A DNA stretch of 64,000 nucleotides from Exiguobacterium sp. FSL W8-0210 (GTDB lineage Bacteria; Bacillota; Bacilli; Exiguobacteriales; Exiguobacteriaceae), in NCBI RefSeq assembly GCF_038006045.1, contig NZ_JBBOUK010000001.1:1715001-1779000 (forward strand), written 5' to 3'. The translations under genes were made by a program, and so were the position numbers. Shown here one piece after another: positions 61,583 through 64,000 of the stretch. A model generated the notes under the pieces. It saw only the letters and a program-made list of their open reading frames with translations, made no database searches and was not told the origin of the DNA. Each line of letters starts with the position of its first letter. Within the stretch, counting starts at the first letter, position 1.

Positions 61583-62374
61583 TTACAGTTCAATCACGCC
61601 ATAATGCAACTTCGACGTCTTCCGCTTTGTTCGTTCGAACCCAAACCGTTCAAACAAGGGACTCTCATAATGTGCTTTTAAAACGATGCGCTGACGTGCC
61701 ACACGCTTCGCCTCCACCATCGCTTCCTCGGATAAGGCTTCATAATTCGCAAGCGTTCGTAAAGCATCGAGATGCGTCGATTCTTCGACGGTCTGTTCGA
61801 ACATGGGATCAAAGTAGATGACATCAAAGGAATTATCTGGACATTCTTTCAAATAGGTGAGATGGTGTTTGACTTTCACTTCAATTCGTCGCATCGCTTG
61901 ATTGATCGGTTCGTAGGATTCTTCCCATCGTTTTAATCCGTTCTTGACGACAAATGCTGTCTCAACCCGGCTTTCTAAGCCGGTGATCCGCCCTCGCTCT
62001 CCGATGGCATGACTCATGACGATGGCATCTGCTCCAAGACCAAGTGTGCAGTCAAGCACACGCATCCCTTCCGATAAGCGTCCGATTGTAACGAGAGGAT
62101 CGCCTCCTCCTGCATCAATTTGTTTGATACGAAACACCGCACTCGAAGGATGGAAAAAGAAAGATGTCGTCTCGCCTAGTGGATATAAATCAAGTCGCTG
62201 TTTATCGACGACAAGCACCGGTAATCCTGTCTCCTGTTGCAAGTGTTCTATGCTTTTTTTCTGACGCACGACGTAGATAAAATGTATCGTTTCATCCGCT
62301 AACAACTGCTTCACACGATGATGCACATCGTCAGTCGGACGAAGACATGTCGTCAGTCCAATGGTTGGTTTCAT
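61583..62374 (-). CDS. RsmJ-like class I SAM-dependent methyltransferase
   Basis: 263 aa. The SAM motif is LDCTLGLGADAIVMSH, followed by GLESR and the catalytic YFDPMFE (a D/NPPY-like loop). This matches the RsmJ/YpiP family: RsmJ methylates 16S rRNA G1516 in Gammaproteobacteria, while the Firmicute homologue has an unclear target. The ATG at 62374 follows GGAGG by eight bases. Confidence 0.83.
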   Translation of the reverse strand: MKPTIGLTTCLRPTDDVHHRVKQLLADETIHFIYVVRQKKSIEHLQQETGLPVLVVDKQRLDLYPLGETTSFFFHPSSAVFRIKQIDAGGGDPLVTIGRLSEGMRVLDCTLGLGADAIVMSHAIGERGRITGLESRVETAFVVKNGLKRWEESYEPINQAMRRIEVKVKHHLTYLKECPDNSFDVIYFDPMFEQTVEESTHLDALRTLANYEALSEEAMVEAKRVARQRIVLKAHYESPLFERFGFERTKRKTSKLHYGVIEL

Positions 62375-62389
62375 AATGTGTTCCTCCAT

Positions 62390-62421
62390 AAAAAAATAAG
62401 CTAGCCGGAGCTAGCTCATTT
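62390..62421 (-). terminator. Terminator of the coiled-coil gene
   Basis: On the minus strand AATGAGCTAGC-TCCG-GCTAGCTTATT (one G-T pair) with T residues after it. It overlaps the end of the 104-aa gene. Confidence 0.85.
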
Positions 62422-62730
62422 CTTTTTCTTCAATAATCCTTCGATATCTTCAATCAATGCTTTTTTCGAAATCAGGTCTTCTTGCTTTTCCTGTTCGACT
62501 TTTGCATCGACCGTCGTCCGCTTCATGAGTGCCTGAAGCGTCTCATCGATGCTTGACTTCAAATGATCGCGGTCTTCTTTATTAAGGGAAAGATCATGTT
62601 GAACTTCATCCCCTTGTTCATCTAATTGGCGTAAGCGTTCCGTCAATTGTTTCGCTTCACGATTCAAGTCCGAATACAATCGTTCGATTTGCTCTAGACG
62701 CAATTTGATTCCGTCACGTTCTGTGAACAC
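62416..62730 (-). CDS. Coiled-coil protein of unknown function
   Basis: 104 aa, almost entirely helical and highly charged with heptad-like spacing (RLEQIERLYSDLNREAKQLTERLRQLDEQ). It ends in a lysine tail. It is not recognised. The GTG start at 62730 has AAGGGG about nine bases upstream. It may be a scaffold or a partner protein. A terminator follows. Confidence 0.6.
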   Translation of the reverse strand: MFTERDGIKLRLEQIERLYSDLNREAKQLTERLRQLDEQGDEVQHDLSLNKEDRDHLKSSIDETLQALMKRTTVDAKVEQEKQEDLISKKALIEDIEGLLKKKK

Positions 62731-62934
62731 GTTTTCCAGCCCCTTCCAGTATGCAGTTGTCTACATCATTACTTTACCATATTCCGAGGTAATTAAAACA
62801 ATCACAAGATGATTACAGAATGACTTTTTTTAGATTTCTTCCTGCGGATTGATTCCAGTTAATTTTTGCAATTGCACGGAGGGTATCGCTATAATGTAAA
62901 CGAAGCATCAATTGGGATGAGGGAGGATTTTGTG

Positions 62935-63417
62935 ATGGAATTGAGACGTCGAACATTACGTCATGTCGATCAAGCTGAGTACGATCATTTCTTGAAGTAT
63001 GGCGAGCAAGCATATGGACTGACTCCGCAAGAAATCAAAGGGTATGACCATGAGCTTGGAGAAGAGCGGGCTTTTGATTCCGTCGAGCACAGTTATCCTG
63101 AAGATTATTACTTTGATATCGTTGAAGCGGATACGATCGTGGGGCGGGTTTTGCTCTTAAAAATGGGTCACTACTTCCAACTCGACTTCATGGTGTTTGA
63201 TCCCTATACGCGTCGGGGTCTAGCTACTCAAGCAGTTGCTGAAGCATTGACGTATTCCGGGGTACTAGATCGTCACGAAGTACGTGCGCGTGTCCTTGAA
63301 CAATCACCGCACGCTTCGTTTGCAAAACGCATTTTAGAAGCGAATGATTTTACATCGACAGAGAACTATTACGTCAAAGGAAGACGTCGTCGATACTCGC
63401 TGCAACGAATGGGCTAA
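62935..63417 (+). CDS. GNAT-family acetyltransferase
   Basis: 160 aa. The central FMVFDPYTRRGLATQAVAEAL is the acetyl-CoA P-loop motif (R-x-x-G-x-A/G), followed by RVLEQSPHASFAKRILEANDF, with ASFAKRILEAN typical of the RimJ class. The N-terminal part (about 70 residues) is not like the upstream acetyltransferase. GGGAGG precedes the ATG at 62935. The substrate is unknown. A terminator follows. Confidence 0.75.
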   Translation: MELRRRTLRHVDQAEYDHFLKYGEQAYGLTPQEIKGYDHELGEERAFDSVEHSYPEDYYFDIVEADTIVGRVLLLKMGHYFQLDFMVFDPYTRRGLATQAVAEALTYSGVLDRHEVRARVLEQSPHASFAKRILEANDFTSTENYYVKGRRRRYSLQRMG

Positions 63418-63427
63418 AGACCGTCCG

Positions 63428-63456
63428 AAAGACCATGAAACTCATGGTCTTTTTTA
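63428..63456 (+). terminator. Terminator of the GNAT gene
   Basis: AAAGACCATG (63428-63437) and CATGGTCTTT make a stem with a 5-nt loop, followed by T residues. Confidence 0.85.
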
Positions 63457-63479
63457 ATGCCCTCATCGCTTCATCACCT

Positions 63480-63508
63480 TTGACAGTTGATCGATTTCAG
63501 CGTACAAT
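63480..63508 (+). promoter_or_regulatory. Sigma-A promoter of the YhhQ-like gene
   Basis: TTGACA (63480-63485) and TACAAT (63503-63508) with an exact 17-bp spacer. The leader is only about 30 nt, too short for a preQ1 riboswitch. Confidence 0.75.
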
Positions 63509-63541
63509 TTTCATTTGTATGAACAGAAAGGAGTACATCTC

Positions 63542-64000
63542 ATGAACGAATGGTTATGGATCCCTTCCATTTTCTTAACGATGGGATTATTGATTTTCAG
63601 TTATTATTTATTTGGTAAGACAGGATTGTTGATGTGGATTGCCATCGCAACAATCATTGCAAACATCCAAGTTACACAAACCGTCGATATTTTCGGTTTC
63701 GTCTTCACGTTAGGGAACGTCGTGTATGGCAGTTGTTATCTAGCGACAGATATCCTCAATGAAAAATACGGAAAACAGGTCGCTCGTAAAGGCGTCTATA
63801 TGGGGTTCTTCTCCCTAATCACGACGACCGTTCTCATGCAGTTCAGTCTCTTGTATACACCACTTGCTGATAAGGCTGCACTCGAAACATCCGATTCCTT
63901 GCATTTATTGTTTGGACTCTTACCATGGATTGCTGTCGGTAGTCTTGCCGCTTATCTCGTCTCGCAACTATTCGATGTCTTTATCTATTCAAAGATCCGT
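63542..64000 (+). CDS. DUF165/YhhQ-type queuosine precursor transporter, 5' part
   Basis: The frame is open from the ATG at 63542 (AAAGGAG upstream) to the window end, 153 codons, so the gene is truncated. At least four membrane helices are visible. ANIQVTQTVDIFGFVFTLGNVVYGSCYLATDILNEKYG is the Vut_1/YhhQ signature. Such proteins import queuosine precursors (queuine, preQ0/preQ1). About a third of the protein lies beyond the window. Confidence 0.85.
   Translation, partial: MNEWLWIPSIFLTMGLLIFSYYLFGKTGLLMWIAIATIIANIQVTQTVDIFGFVFTLGNVVYGSCYLATDILNEKYGKQVARKGVYMGFFSLITTTVLMQFSLLYTPLADKAALETSDSLHLLFGLLPWIAVGSLAAYLVSQLFDVFIYSKIR

Noticed and set aside
1-64000. CRISPR array or anti-phage defence island
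   Set aside because: No regularly spaced short repeats and no cas or other defence genes were found in the window.

Overview
The window is a stretch of chromosome from a low-to-moderate GC member of the Bacillales. Gene content and start sites fit an Exiguobacterium-like bacterium: strong AGGAGG-type ribosome binding sites, frequent GTG/TTG starts, a seven-gene Mrp antiporter operon with Bacillus-sized subunits, a YeeI-type YebC protein, NsrR, an MtlR/mtlA/mtlF/mtlD mannitol locus and CcpA cre-like boxes. The genus is an inference from gene content, not from a marker gene.

Layout. 0.2-6.4 kb: a FAD amino-acid-oxidase-type enzyme, a small tRNA-binding OB-fold protein, an egtB-egtD ergothioneine pair, GMP reductase, a Nudix hydrolase and a GNAT acetyltransferase. 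6.5-14.8 kb: a sigma-region-2-like mini-protein, a cold shock protein, the serC-serA-DUF1015 operon, a GH13 neopullulanase-type enzyme, a YebC-family regulator and two small unknown genes. 15.1-20.9 kb: mrpABCDEFG, a Na+/H+ antiporter. 20.96-22.40 kb: a complete IS3-family (IS150-like) element with 25-bp terminal repeats and a GAAG target duplication. It sits inside what was the shared mrpG/nsrR transcription terminator and carries terminator-like hairpins at both of its own ends. 22.4-31.0 kb: nsrR, glpQ, odhA-odhB, a glnHPQ-type amino acid ABC transporter and tRNA-Leu. 31-37 kb: an alpha/beta hydrolase, an AbrB-like protein, an S66 peptidase, DUF779 with an aldehyde dehydrogenase gene broken by a one-base frameshift near its 5' end, a YteA/DksA-like zinc-finger protein and an unknown protein. 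37.3-42.9 kb: the mannitol PTS locus, with a free-standing EIIB-like gene overlapping the start of mtlR. 43-49 kb: gltB-gltD. 49-53.5 kb: an ABC transporter lacking its ATPase, a GGDEF-EAL protein with a ruined GGDEF motif, and an azoreductase.

53.5-58.0 kb is the most distinctive accessory region. It holds five tandem paralogues of a PlcR-type regulator (XRE helix-turn-helix followed by an all-helical TPR-like sensor part), all on the minus strand, with almost no space between them and no recognisable signalling-peptide gene. A short, unusual tRNA-Thr(GGU) lies just upstream. 58.2-64 kb: a small unknown protein, a MalY/PatB-type aminotransferase, the proline symporter putP, an RsmJ-like methyltransferase, a coiled-coil protein, a GNAT enzyme and the start of a DUF165/YhhQ queuosine-precursor transporter that runs off the end.

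Functionally, much of the window is central nitrogen and carbon metabolism (glutamate synthase, 2-oxoglutarate dehydrogenase, glutamine-type uptake, serine synthesis, mannitol uptake). Several promoters carry cre-like boxes, suggesting shared CcpA control. Starts were chosen by ribosome-binding-site spacing and known family length. No alignment, domain search or folding program was run.
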